Source: Endothia cerciana (Eukaryota; Ascomycota; Sordariomycetes; Diaporthales; Cryphonectriaceae). From it: a stretch of DNA of 64,000 nt. Made by a program: the position numbers and the translations under genes. The DNA lies in the NCBI GenBank assembly GCA_026119935.1, contig JALRMH010000048.1, forward strand, positions 62,001-126,000. Direction: 5' to 3'. Shown here piece by piece: positions 11,570-23,486 of the stretch. The notes beneath the pieces were generated by a model, which did not search any database, was not told where the DNA came from, and was given only the letters and a program-made list of their open reading frames with translations. Every line of letters starts with the position of its first letter. Within the stretch, counting starts at the first letter, position 1.

Positions 11570-14500
11570 CTTCACGCATGCAGTTGCCTCTGCACTTATT
11601 AGCCGCCAGTGAGGGGGAACAAGGTCCACGGTGATGTTTGCTGAGATTGTGACAGCAGGTGACGGCGGTTTATTCAGCCTCGCGAAGCTGATGGAGCATC
11701 TGTTCTTAACTGCGTCTTACTGCTCGTGAAATTGGCCTAGCACTGGGTCCTCTAGGAAAGTGCTAGAATTATGTGATATTTTGAAACGGAGCCGTCGAGG
11801 ACGAGTCTTGCTCTTAAGTCGGGTTAAAGCCAGTAGCAGATACCGACATGTCATTATTGACACGAAACGAATTGCCTATCTAGTCGATCTTCGCAATGCA
11901 GGCTCAGTCCATTCAACCAGCATCATCCCATCGACAGGCCAGCATTGCCCCGCTCGTGAATTCGTATTCGTTTCTCTGCGTCCTGTTGCCCCCTCAATCA
12001 CCTCTGCAGAGGTGACGTGATTGCGCGTCTTCTGCAGGATGATGATCCCTCGTCCACCGTACAGCGAAAAACTGATTCAGAGATACCAACCAGTTTGTTG
12101 TCGCTGGACGACGCATCCAGGATGCATTCACACGCTTGGACTCAACGTAAGGTTTACCCACCCACGGTATCTTGATCGAGCCACGCTACTGAACGGCGCG
12201 CCGCTGGACTTCTAACACTTGTTGGCACTTCCGTCATGCACCGGTTCCGACACAGGGCAAAAGCAACTGGTTTTCGCGCATGTTTCATCCCATCACACCG
12301 CCGGGGGCCGGGTCCGGACTCTCGACCATGACCGACCCGTCCGGTCCTCCCTTGCTGCCGCGACCTCCTGACCGGTCGCCCCCGGCCAGGGTGCTCCCAT
12401 CAATACAATGAATTCTCGAATGAGGTGAGTGGTGCATACCATTTCCTACACCGCCCGCTGCAGGCTTGGGCACGCTCCTTGGGTGTCTCCCAGAGGCCAA
12501 GACAAGCGTAGTGCATTGCAGGTGCGGGTGGGTATCAAGAGCTGCACGCATGAACTCGAAGACAAGACATACAGGCCTCTCTGACCGTGTCTCGAAGATC
12601 GTGACATGAAGGAGTCCATCGTAGAGCTCCGCGAGAGGGGTCTTCCCGCCCCGGGGCATCCTCGCCACCCGCCCGGCTGGATCCAACAGAGGAAAGGAAT
12701 CTGAAGCGCGCCAGAGGCCTTGCACACCGTTCGCGCTGAGACACCCGTGCTTCACATTACCATGTAGCGCCACGGCTCCAGGGCTTCGTGGCAATCCGTA
12801 TCTTCAAAGCCACTGTTGTTCTCCGCGTCCAGTGTGCTTCCTCCTGCTACCGCGAAGCTGACAGCCATACCTGGTGCTCGTTGAGGGGGAGGTGATGCAG
12901 TGAGCAGCTTATAAGGTCCCCAACAATAACACCACTCGTTCCGATGCCAGCGGGGTGTGAAGGACCGCAGCCTCGCCAAACCACGCCACCAGCAGGCGGA
13001 GCCGGGTAAATCGGCACCTACCACCTACCACCACGTGTCTGATCGAATCTGCCCGTGGACATGCGAGCAAACAAGCTTATATCCGCCCCCCTCCCCCCAC
13101 CACGAAGGACCACCAATCGTTTTGAGGCTCACATTGTGAAGGGTGGCGGGCTCGTCTTAAGCTTACTCTGAAGCTTATACAGACGTAGAACTTGGGATGT
13201 GGTATGGCCTGAGCGTCCCCCAGCGTATAAAACGCGGCGGCTCTTCCCCCAGGGTCCGCGACGGGAGCCACAGTACCTGTTTGGTGTCTTGATGGAGAAG
13301 GTGGACAAGAGACCGCTCCTACGACGCCGCCTGGCATCCTTGATGCTATGAACGATGCCGTTGAGTCTTTGAGCGGACACCGCCTTCAGTCCCAGGCTAG
13401 GGTTCCGCGATCTATGAATTCCCCGTACAAAAACAATTATTGACTGTCTCACAGACTTCTGCTGACATTGGCGGCTTCCTCTCCGCTTTGGACACTGAGT
13501 AACGGCTGGAGGACCCCTACCCCCACCCCCCCCTTTTTTTTTTAGAAAAAAAAAAAAAGGAACACCAACCTTGGCGGGTCCCTTATCTTGTGTGATCCCT
13601 CATGGGCGCATTGTGATAATGCCGGACTCTGCATGTCAGTGTCTGACATGTCAGGCTCACCCGCCTTCTCATGGGTGGCGGTACCACTCACTAGACGGGC
13701 GGTGTGACGAAGCCGGAACCTCCCCCTTACTGGTGACGACAAAAGCAACATGAAGAAGAAAACAAGAAAACCCCGCAGCATAGACTGGAAGACGGGACAT
13801 ATGGCACAAAGGGGGGGGTCACTAGCGGCACAGCCGCATGTCGACAGCCTCAGAAGCATCCCGTCCCGCAAGCCGACTCGCCAGGCCCATGGCTATACGC
13901 CGTGCCGTGGGTATCACAGCTCGGCTCCCTGCATCGCGCGTCGCGCTGGCTAACTGTGGCCGTTCCGAGCTGCCCCCCCCCCCCCTCGGTCCTGACGAAG
14001 CAGGATGTACATGCGACAAACACATTAGGGCCAACTTGTCGCAGAGGATGACACCCGGGGATGGAGAGAGAGGGGGGGTGGGGGCGGCAAAAAAGACCTA
14101 GGCATCGCCGTCTACGAGCCGCGCTCAGGTGGGTGGACGTATTGACGAATGTCGTATCGAGGAGAGAGACCAAGACCCCTACAACTGACTTAGCATCTAC
14201 TATAATAGGCACCAAGCCTCGAGAGGGCGGTCCGCACCGTGCCACGTGAACGCATGGCCGGAAAGCATGCACATAGGAGGACATACCATGGCCCCCTTAC
14301 TCACCCACGAGGAACACACAAGACAGGCGGGATACAGGGAGATTGGTACAAGACAACCTAGAAGCCTATCCGGCACAACGTGTGAGGCGTATCACGGTGC
14401 GACAGTCTGGGAGTGCATCAGCGGTCGGGTGCGTGTTTCCATAAGTAGGCCGGAACCGCGCGCCCGCATCGCGGCAAGGGGTGGGTTGAAAAGCGAACTG

Positions 14501-17500
14501 TGAACATGTTATGCACGACTCCAGTCCGGGAGGGAGCGCGGACCCCAGCTTGGAAGGAAGATTAAACGCCTACGATCTGCAGCAGGGAATCACACCCCGT
14601 TTCAACTTGATAACGGCTGCCGTCATCACCCTGGCTCACCCGTCCAGCCTCGTCGGGCGGCAGAACTGTCCACCGGCTTCTTCTCCCAAGGACCACTAGC
14701 TCGCCTGATCGGAGATTTTGGATGCTCATGCCACCCCAAGCCAAGATCATGGGTGACTTCGAATGTGCATCAATCGTCCGTCTCGTTCCGCCAAGCCACT
14801 AGGAGGCCTGCGGGTGGCACCGGAGCGCCGAGGCCCCGGCTGAAATAGTCCTTGCTTCTACCCAGACCGCTGGGTCGGCATGGCAACATTACCAGGCTAC
14901 CTAGGAAAATTTAGACGCGCCACCGCCCGTCCAGTTGCCGAGTGCTGGCGCCTGGTCATTCCTGTCAGTCGATACCAAGGCCCGGATCAATGCTCAGCGT
15001 TGACACGAGACAGTTCTCTAGGGAACGGTTGCGGACGGCCCAGGCGTAGGGTGAGCCTTGCCGTGTCGAGCAGTCTCATGTTGAGGGCCTGCCGGCCAAC
15101 TCTAGTGAGAACAGGATCCGGGTCTGGGGAAATTAGGCCATATTCGGACCGATGACAGGCATCACGAGGTCGAGTGGGTCTAGCTTGTCCTTCAATGCCT
15201 CACAGTTCCGCCCAGGTGGGTTTTACGGAAGTCTATGCTGCGTGGTAGTCGAGGCTCAACCATAGAGGCCGATCCAAGAGGCGTCGGACAAGCCTCTTCG
15301 TGTAGCCGCTAACTGCGTCGCAGGCAGCTCGAGCCACGATGCGTCCAGATTACAAATCGGCGCTTACGAGGGCGAATGAGTGTATCTACATAGTATGTCG
15401 TAAAGCCAGTCCAGTCACGCTGTCTGGGGTGAAGCCTCGGCTTGATGCAAGAGATCGGGTCCCCTGTCCAGGCCGATCAATAATAGGCCGACCCATAACA
15501 ATGAACAATCAAGAAAGTTGGGAAAGGTTCAACAAGGTTGACCAAGGTGGTCCCACGGAGCGGAAGAAGAAACACGACGGCGTGGTACACTCGTGATCCC
15601 TCCCAAACGTGGTTGCCATGTGCTGGTGTAGCAGTCGCCGCTTGGACTATAACCTAACCTTGCCATTATCACATGGATCTTCATCAGGCTGTCTTTGAAT
15701 GAACGGCCGGGCCGTGGATCATGCCACGATCGATCGCGCCCCCGGCCATGTGATTCTCAAGAATCAGGCCGTTGTGGTTGACGGCGTGGAAGGCAGGCGA
15801 TGGTGGCTTTGCGGAGCCCCGGGTGGGGGTTGGGTTACCAATCTCGGGGTCCCCAGGGATCCCCACAGACATCGGTGGGAACTGGCGAATTCTGTGGTTA
15901 TGCTCCAATCCCTGCCACGCACGTTCACGCCCTTTGAAGACTAGCGACTCCACCTCTGTCTGTGGCATATGTGGGCCGCGGACGCGTCCAGGAGATCTGT
16001 TTGGCTACCGATGCCACCTGCAGACGAGAAGTGAAATCCAGAAATCCTCAGATTGACGGTAGCGTTGAGTTGAGCCGCCTCCTCTGCTATAATGCTGTGC
16101 CAAGCATGATCTTTTGTACCTGAATGTTTCGTCCAGGTGAAGTGGGACTGCATCGGCGTGGCACGATCATGATAGTCAAGCGGATTCCTGTCAAGCCGTT
16201 CAGGGGGCGGAGCGAGCGGACTAGGCCATGGACTTCTGAAAGCAGGAGGGTTCCACGATGGATGCACGAAGGTCGTTCTGGAGGACCGAGCTGCAGCACA
16301 CAGAATTTGACAATTGCCTCGCCTCGAGATGCCGCAAATTGATACGCATGCAGTCCAGATCTGGGGGGGGGGGGGGGCATTGGGTACTAGCGCGACAAGT
16401 ACCACCGAGCCAAGCCCATGTGGCTGAACGGCCGAGCCGTGAGATTGGCCGGCCGAGCTCGGTTAGGATGTGCTGGCACAGGGGCCGTCCAGGCGACGCA
16501 CCGTCTGGTGGTCTGGTGGTCCGGCTGCCATGCCCTTTTTCCTGGGGATTTGGCGCAGGAGTTGGGACCAATCTGGGACCAATCTGGGGTTTGGGGGAGA
16601 ATAGTGGTGCTGGGGAAGCCAGGTGGAGCACGTTGTATCTGAATTTTGTTCCTGTTTGAAGGTTTCTGCCTTTCCTCGACAGTCACGCCTGATGGCTCAG
16701 TCACGGGCGCAAAAGCTGTGCTCTGCTTTTCTTGCTGTGCCGTCGAAGGTAGGGTTGAACATACACGGCAGCGTCGTAATCTCTGGGCTGGTAAAACAGT
16801 GCTGGCCACTCCCGCTGGTGAGAACGAACTTCTCGAGTGAGTGCTGCTGTCTACAGCATGAGACTCCCCGGGCAGGTGGCCCGTCCAAGAAACATGCCAT
16901 AGGGCCGAGAAAGAGCCTGAACGATGCAGGCGTCCCAACAGTGTCATCGAGGCAGCCTTCAGGTGTTCTTTTCGGTAACCTCCGTTCCGCGGCGTGTGTT
17001 CCCAACGCCAAGCGGTGCCATGGCATGGCATGCATAGGAGATACGACCACCCACCTGAGCGGCCCCGGAGATGACGATGATGTGATGGCACCTCCGTTTC
17101 AGCGCCGCCGCCGTCTGGATCCCGCGGGCCATCCGGGGTCTCGGTTGCGACTTTTCGCACGACGCTACGTGGCATCTTGGAAGAGTTTCTCTTTGTCTCC
17201 TGTTCAAAGACACGGCAGAAGGCGACGAATTCTGGCATGCTACCCCGGACCCCACAGCCGGGGCGCCTCACCTGGGCAGCTGAGACGGCACGGGGTGCAC
17301 GTGAGGTTCTTTGATTTTTTGGAACGACGGGCGCATCTTCTGACCCGTCTGGAAGGCTAGAGCTGACCTGAAAAATGTCACCAATCCGGGGCCGGGAGGC
17401 GAGTGGCCAATCAGAGCTTGTATGCTTGTGGGGGTTGGTCCAGCCGTGGCCCATGATCGGCCCTTTTATGGGATTCTTGCGCTGGTCTGCTTTCGTGTTT

Positions 17501-19146
17501 TCACTCGTTAGCGACCGGCGTGTCCTCGGTATGTCCTCGGTTTGGCCTCGATTCGTGTGCCCTGAGCTGCCTGTCAATGGCTTTAGACTGCTCTGGGGAC
17601 GGCTTGCCCGACAGGCCTTGCCCTTACCGCATCCTGCAGGGACCACGCGGCTCAGTTGCGCCCGTACTAGACTTCCACCTGCTGAAGCAACCCCCGATCC
17701 GACCAGCCTCGGGATGCTGAGGCCTAGAACCGCCGTAGTCCCACGCCGTAGTCCACGCCGCAGTCCACGAGAGCCACCATAGTAGGGCACTATCGTGGGA
17801 GGGCGCTTGTTGGAACCACCCCACCTGATAGCGTTGTCACTGACTAGACTGCACCAGGACCTCCCGATCGTGAGCGTCACCGCCGCCAACGCCATCGGCA
17901 TCACGGACAACAGGCAGCCGGAACAGCTGGTGAGTTGGGGACGAGGACACCAGTATTACCCAACACAGGCCGGCGGTGCGGAAAACGGCTGTCGTGGCCG
18001 ACCATGTTCGGGGAGAAGCACACTGGAGGGCAATCACTGCTCGTGAACCACGTGAGGTGAGGAGAAGCCCTGGGTGAATAGGTGCCTCTGCTGTGACTGT
18101 ATCTCTCTGCTCCGTACAAGAGGCGGCATCTTCGACGACGAGAGGGGGACCGTGGGCCGTGGGCCGTGGGCCGTGGGCCGTGGGCCGTGGGCCGTGGGCC
18201 GCAGTATCAGCAGCAGAGCAGCCAAAGATCAATCCCTCCTGACCCTTCCCTGTCTGGGCCCTTGAACCTTGCTTTCCCTCTCTCTTCCCATCCTGCCTCC
18301 CCAAGGGCTAACCCCGGATTTACGAGGTATCGAGGTACATACTCCTCGTGCCTTCCCCAGACCTCCACAACTCCACACACAAGCCAACGCCACTCTGGGC
18401 CTGGAGAACAGACGACTCGAGTTGGTACGGGGAGCTCCTGTTCGTTCTCGCCGTGGAGGGGGGAGGCTGACCATACCGGCACAGCGATCGATCAGGGCCG
18501 GGAGGTAAAGATAAAGCCTTTCGTGGTGTGCAGTGAGTACTTTATCTCACATGCACGAGTGGGAATAAGGACCGAGATACGCAGTGTATGTGCAGATACA
18601 TAGTCAGGCCCTCCTACCATGGTGAGGGAAGGCCACTGCAGTTCGCGTCGTACCCCATGTACTACGGTACCTTCATACTGAACGTGCTGCTGTATGTACC
18701 GTGTACCGATGTACTTACTCCCTTCCCTTCCCTGGCCCCTTACCCTGCTGCCCTGGGCGCGAGCTACCCCTGCCTTGGTCGCCCTGTCCCTGCCGCGTGG
18801 GCTCTAGGCAGACCCAACCCCAGGTTGACTAGCTCTGGGCCTGTCTGGGGAAGTACACCGTACCACGCACACCCCCCGATTACTGGGAAGGGGGAAAGGA
18901 TTCATAAAGCCTGGTGTGTCCCCTCCTCCTTCAGCTGCCTGTCGATCACTTCGTTACCCTCGTCCTCCTTCTTCACCTCATCTTTCCTCACGTGCTGACC
19001 CGTGACACTGAGTCTGTCTTTCACCACCAGCACTCTTATTCCATACACACACGCACACACATACACATACACACAAGGGAAACGAGCAGATCCATCAGCC
19101 ATCATCATCATCATCCATCATCAACAACAACAACAACAACATCGTC
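11570..19146. other. 7.6 kb gene-poor region
   Basis: No open frame here shows recognisable family motifs. The sequence is GC-rich and full of low-complexity features: C8-T10-AG-A13 at 13526-13558, C13 at 13973-13985, G15 at 16363-16377, and a 7-bp tandem repeat at 18151-18199. The last ~300 bp are the pyrimidine-rich leader of the hexose transporter with CA, CAT and CAA repeats (about 19050-19140). The region may be a long regulatory region, contain non-coding transcripts, or be old repeat debris. The longest frame (17910-16387, minus, 507 codons) has no coding character that I recognise. Confidence 0.5.
18151..18199. repeat. 7-bp tandem repeat, seven copies
   Basis: Seven perfect head-to-tail copies of CGTGGGC, about 950 bp upstream of the hexose-transporter start. 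Perfect identity suggests a recently active microsatellite. The GTGGG core resembles C2H2 zinc-finger (Mig1/CreA-like GYGGRG) sites, so a regulatory effect is conceivable but unproven. Confidence 0.8.
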
Positions 19147-21051
19147 ATGGCGTCTGAGGAGAAGGGCGACTTCGGCCAGGAGCATCACGGCGTTGCTGCC
19201 ATCGCCGCTGCTGGCCTCCACACCACCAGCGATGTCGAGCGCATCGAGGCCCCCGTCACCTGGAAGGCCTATCTCATCTGCGCCTTTGCCTCCATCGGCG
19301 GTTTCTTCTTCGGTTACGACTCTGGCTACATTAATGGTGTCGAGGGCTCCGCCGCCTTCTACCAGGCCGTCGATGGCGCCACTGCCACCTCTCTCACCAG
19401 CTCTCACCAGTCCCTGATCGTATCTATCCTCTCTGCCGGTACCTTCTTTGGTGCCCTCATCGCTGGTGATGTGGCCGAGTTCATCGGTCGCAAGTGGACT
19501 GTCATCGTTGGCTGTGTCATCTATGTCCTCGGTGTCGCCATCCAGATCGCCACCACCCCGAACAGCTCTGCTCTTGGTACCATGGTTGCGGGTCGTTTCG
19601 TTGCCGGTCTCGGTGTCGGTTTTGAATCCGCTATCGTCATCCTGTACATGTCAGAAATTGTGAGTACAACCAGGCTTCTCTCAGAAATACAACCTCGGGC
19701 CGATGGGGGGGGGGGGGGTGGGCATCGCCACCTGTCGGCCCAGGGACCCTCGGCACGGTGCGGCAGGAATTCTCTACTGACAGATAATGCCTCAACTTTA
19801 GTGCCCCCGCAAGGTCCGTGGTGCTCTGGTCGCCGGTTATCAGTTCTGCATCACCATCGGTCTGCTGCTCGCCTCTTGTGTTGTCTACGGCACTGAGAAG
19901 ATCGACGGCCCCAAGGCCTACCGAATTCCCATTGGCCTCCAGTTCATCTTTGGTGCCATCCTCGGAACTGGTCTGCTCTTCCTCCCCGACTCCCCACGTT
20001 ACTTTGTCAAGCGCGGCCGTCTCGATGCTGCCACCGACTCCCTCTCTCGTCTCCGAGGTCAGCCCCGCCACTCCGAGTACATCCAGGTCGAGCTGGCCGA
20101 GATTGTTGCCAACGAGGAGTATGAGCGCCAGCTTATCCCCAACACCACCTGGTTCGGCTCCTGGGCAAACTGCTTCAAGGGCAGCCTGTGGTCCGGCAAG
20201 TCTAACCTGCGCCGTACGATCCTGGGAACTTCTATGCAGATGATGCAGCAGTGGACCGGCGTCAACTTCATCTTCTACTACTCCACGCCCTTCCTCCAGT
20301 CCACTGGCGCCATCGCGAACTCCTTCCTCATCTCCCTGATCTTCACTCTCGTCAACGTCTGCTCGACTCCCCTGTCGTTCTACACTGTCGAGAGGTTCGG
20401 CCGCCGAAGCATCCTCATCGTCGGATCTGCGGGCATGACCATCTGCCTGTTCATCGTCGGCATCGTCGGTGTCACAGTCGGTTTCAACAAGACACACACG
20501 GTCGGTAGCAGTACCGTGGCCGACAACACCAGCGCTGTCAACGCCCAGGTCGCCTTCATCGCCATCTTCATCTTCTTCTTCGCGTCCACCTGGGGCCCCG
20601 GTGCCTGGATCGTCATCGGCGAGATCTTCCCTCTGCCTATCCGCTCCCGTGGTGTCGCCCTCTCGACAGCATCCAACTGGCTGTGGAACACCATCATCGC
20701 CGTCATCACCCCCTACATGGTTGGTACCGAAAAGGGTGATGCCAACATGAAGTCCAGCGTCTTCTTCGTCTGGGGCGGCCTGTGCCTGACCTCGTTCGTC
20801 TACGCCTACTTCCTCATCCCCGAGACAAAGGGCCTGTCGCTGGAGCAGGTGGACAAGATGATGGAGGAATCTGTACGAAGTCACCTTGTTGCTTTGTTTT
20901 CCTTGGTTGATGATCTTAAATTGCTAACTTTGAACCGTAACAGACTCCTCGTACCTCCGCCAGATGGAGGCCCACCACCACCTTTGCGGCTGACATGGTA
21001 CCCAGCGGAAAGCGGACCGACCACGTCGTTGAGGACGTTGCGACTGTCTAG
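19147..21051 (+). CDS. Hexose (glucose) transporter, MFS sugar-porter family
   Basis: Predicted plasma-membrane sugar:H+ symporter of 563 aa. Exons 19147-19659, 19802-20872 and 20944-21051; joining gives YMSEICPRKVRGALVAGYQ, the sugar-porter signature between TM4 and TM5, and a short hydrophilic C-terminal tail ending at TAG 21049-21051. The N-terminal half has FFFGYDSGYINGV (TM1) and EFIGRKWT (motif A), then PDSPRYFVKRGR after TM6. The second half contains QQWTGVNFIFYYSTPF, the sugar-binding TM7 motif, and PETKGLSLEQVDKM at the end of TM12. Codon usage is strongly C-ending, typical of a highly expressed fungal gene. The first intron (19660-19801) contains G14. The 5' leader is CT-rich with CAA repeats just before the ATG, typical of strongly transcribed fungal genes. 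It resembles high-affinity glucose transporters of the Hxt/RCO3/HGT kind. Confidence 0.93.
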
Positions 21052-21923
21052 TTCAGCTGTCCTCGGACATGTCGTGTGGAACCGTGGTGTGTCCACGCGG
21101 TAGCATAGGAAGATGTTGGGTGGGGAGTTGGTTCTCTGATTTCTAAAAGGTAATACCCATTCGTTGGTCATTAGGTGCATTGGAGCAAAGGAAAGACAAT
21201 GCGAAGATCTCGCGGGACTCGTAGTCCCATCTTGTGGACGTTGGGTAAAATAGCTGAGGGTATAGCCTCTATTTCCGTTGTGGAATTCCGAATACGAGTC
21301 ATTTCGGATTCAAACCTGGAAAGTCCTGTGCGATAATGACATGACCCTTGCTGAAGATAGTATGCTCGTTAGATGGTGTACTCGCCAGATGGAGATTGAT
21401 ATTTGGCGACCCGAATCGCTCTGAGCCTCTACCGCTATCAGGTCTCGACGCCGAGTGCCCCTGCAAGTAAGTCCTTCGCTCCGGTCGAGGGAACTGTAGA
21501 CTGGAAGGGCGCGCATCTGTAGCCATGTATGTGGTCATCCTGCCTTGCGTAGCCTATGGTTCCCTGCTTTTGTCCTGATACCCCCGCGGATTCTCCATGG
21601 ATATTCCTGCCGGAGGCTCTGCATCATGCACTAAGTGCGTGTGAAGACAGGCGCAGTCAGCGGAACCTTGTCGTATTATGCACCGCATGCGTGTAATCAT
21701 AGACTCACTGAATACAGCTCCGCGGAAGCGGATGTATGGAACTCGTCGTGCGAACATGGCTGGGTGCATAAGAAGAGCCTCACCGGACGGTCGTGGTGGC
21801 CTGGGGCTTAAGTACATACCCGCAGCCCGCTCGGCCTCATCAGTACAGCTCTCAGTCCTTTCAGGACTTTCAGCATAGATCCTTCTTTCGAGCTAGAACT
21901 CCAGACACCTGCCAGGAAACGAT
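21052..21923. other. Intergenic region
   Basis: Terminator side of the hexose transporter and promoter side of the dehydrogenase gene. No coding signal on either strand. Confidence 0.45.
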
Positions 21924-23093
21924 ATGGCGCCCGTTATCATGTGGATCGGTCTCGGCAGCATCGGCCGTGTAAGTCTGGCGCCTCCACCTCACTTTCGAGG
22001 CTCCCCTCCTACCGAACCTCGCCCTCTCCCTCACCTTCGTAGCCACTCACTTCATATCGACATCATGTTTACTCACCCATGGCTGGTCCCTGGCTGACCG
22101 TCGCGTTTACAGAGCGCATGCGTCTCCCTCACGGAACACGGCGCCCTGACCTCCCCCCTCCTGATCTACAACCGCACCGCGGAGCGCGCCCACGACCTCG
22201 CCGCCCGGCTGGCCGCCGGCTCTAGTAGGGTCATCACCTCGATCCCGGACGGCGTCGCGGAGGCGGACATCATCTTCACCTGCGTGAGCGACGACGCCGC
22301 CGCCGAGGAGACGTACAGGGCCATCACCGCGTCCACGCCGGACCTGGGGGGCAAGGTCCTCGTGGGCATGGAGACGGTCGCACCCGGGACCGCCGAGAGG
22401 GTCTCGGGGCTGGTGGCGGCGCGCGGGGGCGAGTTCGTCGCCTGCCCCGTCCTCGGCCCGCCCGCCGCCGCCGAGGCGGGCCTGCTGCTCGCCATACCGG
22501 CCGGCCCGGCCCCGGCCATCGAGAGGATCACGCCCTACCTGACCGGCGGCGCCGACCGGCCGGAGGGAGGAGTAGCAGCAGGGGGAGGGGAAGGCCGCCG
22601 TGGCGTCCTCGCCCGGGCGCTCATCGGGCCCTTCCCCGGCCGGCCCGCCGGCACGGCCCTCAAGATGAAGATCGTGGCCAACACGTTCACGCTCAACGCG
22701 GCCGCGCAGCTCGCCGAGGCGTACGCGCTTGCGGAGGCGTGCGGCGTCGGCGTCGGGCCCGTGCGGCAGTTCGTGGACGCCTGCCTCGTGCGGGCCGCGG
22801 TGCCCGCGACGAACCCGTACCACGTGTACGGCGGGCGGATGCTGGGCGGGGAGTACTGCCGGACGGGCAGCAAGGCGGGCGCGGTGGGGCTGGGGCTCAA
22901 GGACGCGAGGCTCGCGCTGGCGCTCGCGGAGGGGTGCGGCGTGGAGGTCCGGAACCCGGCAACGGTGGTGTACTGGGCGGAGAAGGTGGTGGGGTATGAG
23001 GGCCGCGGGGGAGGGTATGAGGAGGGGGATATTGCGGGGATGTATGGTGCTGTTAGGATGAAAGCTGGTTTGGGGTTTGAGAATGAGTCCTGA
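21924..23093 (+). CDS. 6PGDH/3-hydroxyisobutyrate dehydrogenase-family oxidoreductase
   Basis: Predicted cytosolic beta-hydroxyacid dehydrogenase of 341 aa. Exon 1 (21924-21968) codes for only 15 residues including the start of the Rossmann motif; the intron 21969-22112 (GTAAGT..TTTACAG) interrupts it and exon 2 (22113-23093) completes it, giving WIGLGSIGRSA, an NAD(P) binding GxGxxG. A conserved NRTAERA strand follows. The catalytic Lys region is GTALKMKIVANTF, and the C-terminal all-helical half has GSKAGAVGLGLKDARLAL, typical of the family. There is no mitochondrial presequence, so a valine-catabolic HIBADH is less likely than a glyoxylate/succinic-semialdehyde reductase-like or uncharacterised member. 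The gene is very GC-rich (third positions almost all G/C) compared with its right-hand neighbour. Its stop lies within 30 bp of the truncated UstYa remnant on the other strand. Confidence 0.85.
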
Positions 23094-23117
23094 AAAAGGG
23101 AGGGGGGGGGGGTGCTG

Positions 23118-23486
23118 CGCCGCCCAGGCGTCCGAAAGCGCCACTACCCCGGGGTCGACACTGATGTCGTGCCACAGCCGGTCCTGAAGCGTCTCATTGT
23201 CGGAGCTGTAGTGTGTGACGCGGACGTATGGCTCCTCGCGGTTGCGCCGGAGGCGTGCGAATCTCGAGACTTCCTCTGTTGGGTCTGTGCTTAGCGACGG
23301 GCTGAGGAGGAGAAGGAGGAATACCACGTTGGATGCGAGTGATGTCCATAATAGTAGTCGAAACAAAACTTTGCGGCTACGACTCTGGGCAAGATACGTT
23401 CGTATAATTTTGTCTTCGTGGTCGCTGGCTCCCTCAATGTTGGTGAGCAGTCCAAGCTGCTCTTCTTTTTAATTAAGCGATGCCAT
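23118..23486 (-). pseudogene. Truncated UstYa/DUF3328-like gene
   Basis: Reading down from ATG 23486 there are five codons, an in-frame TAA (23469-23471), and then a long open stretch of UstYa-like organisation: acidic N-terminal tail (KEEQLGLL), one transmembrane segment (LLLWTSLASNVVFLLLLL), and the luminal start RLWHDISVDPGVVALSDAWAAQ (split here as RLWHDISVDPG and VVALSDAWAAQ). UstYa-type proteins are type-II membrane oxidases of fungal RiPP and other secondary-metabolite pathways, with two later HxxHC motifs needed for activity. Here similarity stops at ~23118, just before G11 (23102-23112) and the dehydrogenase 3' end, so both HxxHC motifs are absent. With the premature stop this is called a pseudogene. 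An unseen upstream exon could bypass the TAA, but not restore the lost end. Confidence 0.6.

Noticed and set aside
13526..13558. T10/A13 inverted repeat as a terminator or transposon end
   Set aside because: It is only two facing homopolymers with a 2-nt gap; no gene ends here and no matching partner or target duplication was found.
16387..17910. 507-codon open frame on the minus strand as a gene
   Set aside because: No domain, signal or repeat pattern, composition typical of GC-rich non-coding DNA, and no conserved block; kept only as part of the gene-desert observation.
19637..20884. 415-codon minus-strand frame
   Set aside because: Exactly antisense to exon 2 of the hexose transporter, whose strong C-ending codon bias opens the opposite strand.
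22107..23117. Continuation of the UstYa-like frame into the dehydrogenase gene
   Set aside because: Below about 23118 the frame is antisense to the dehydrogenase gene; amino-acid composition becomes His/Pro/Arg-rich and similarity ends.
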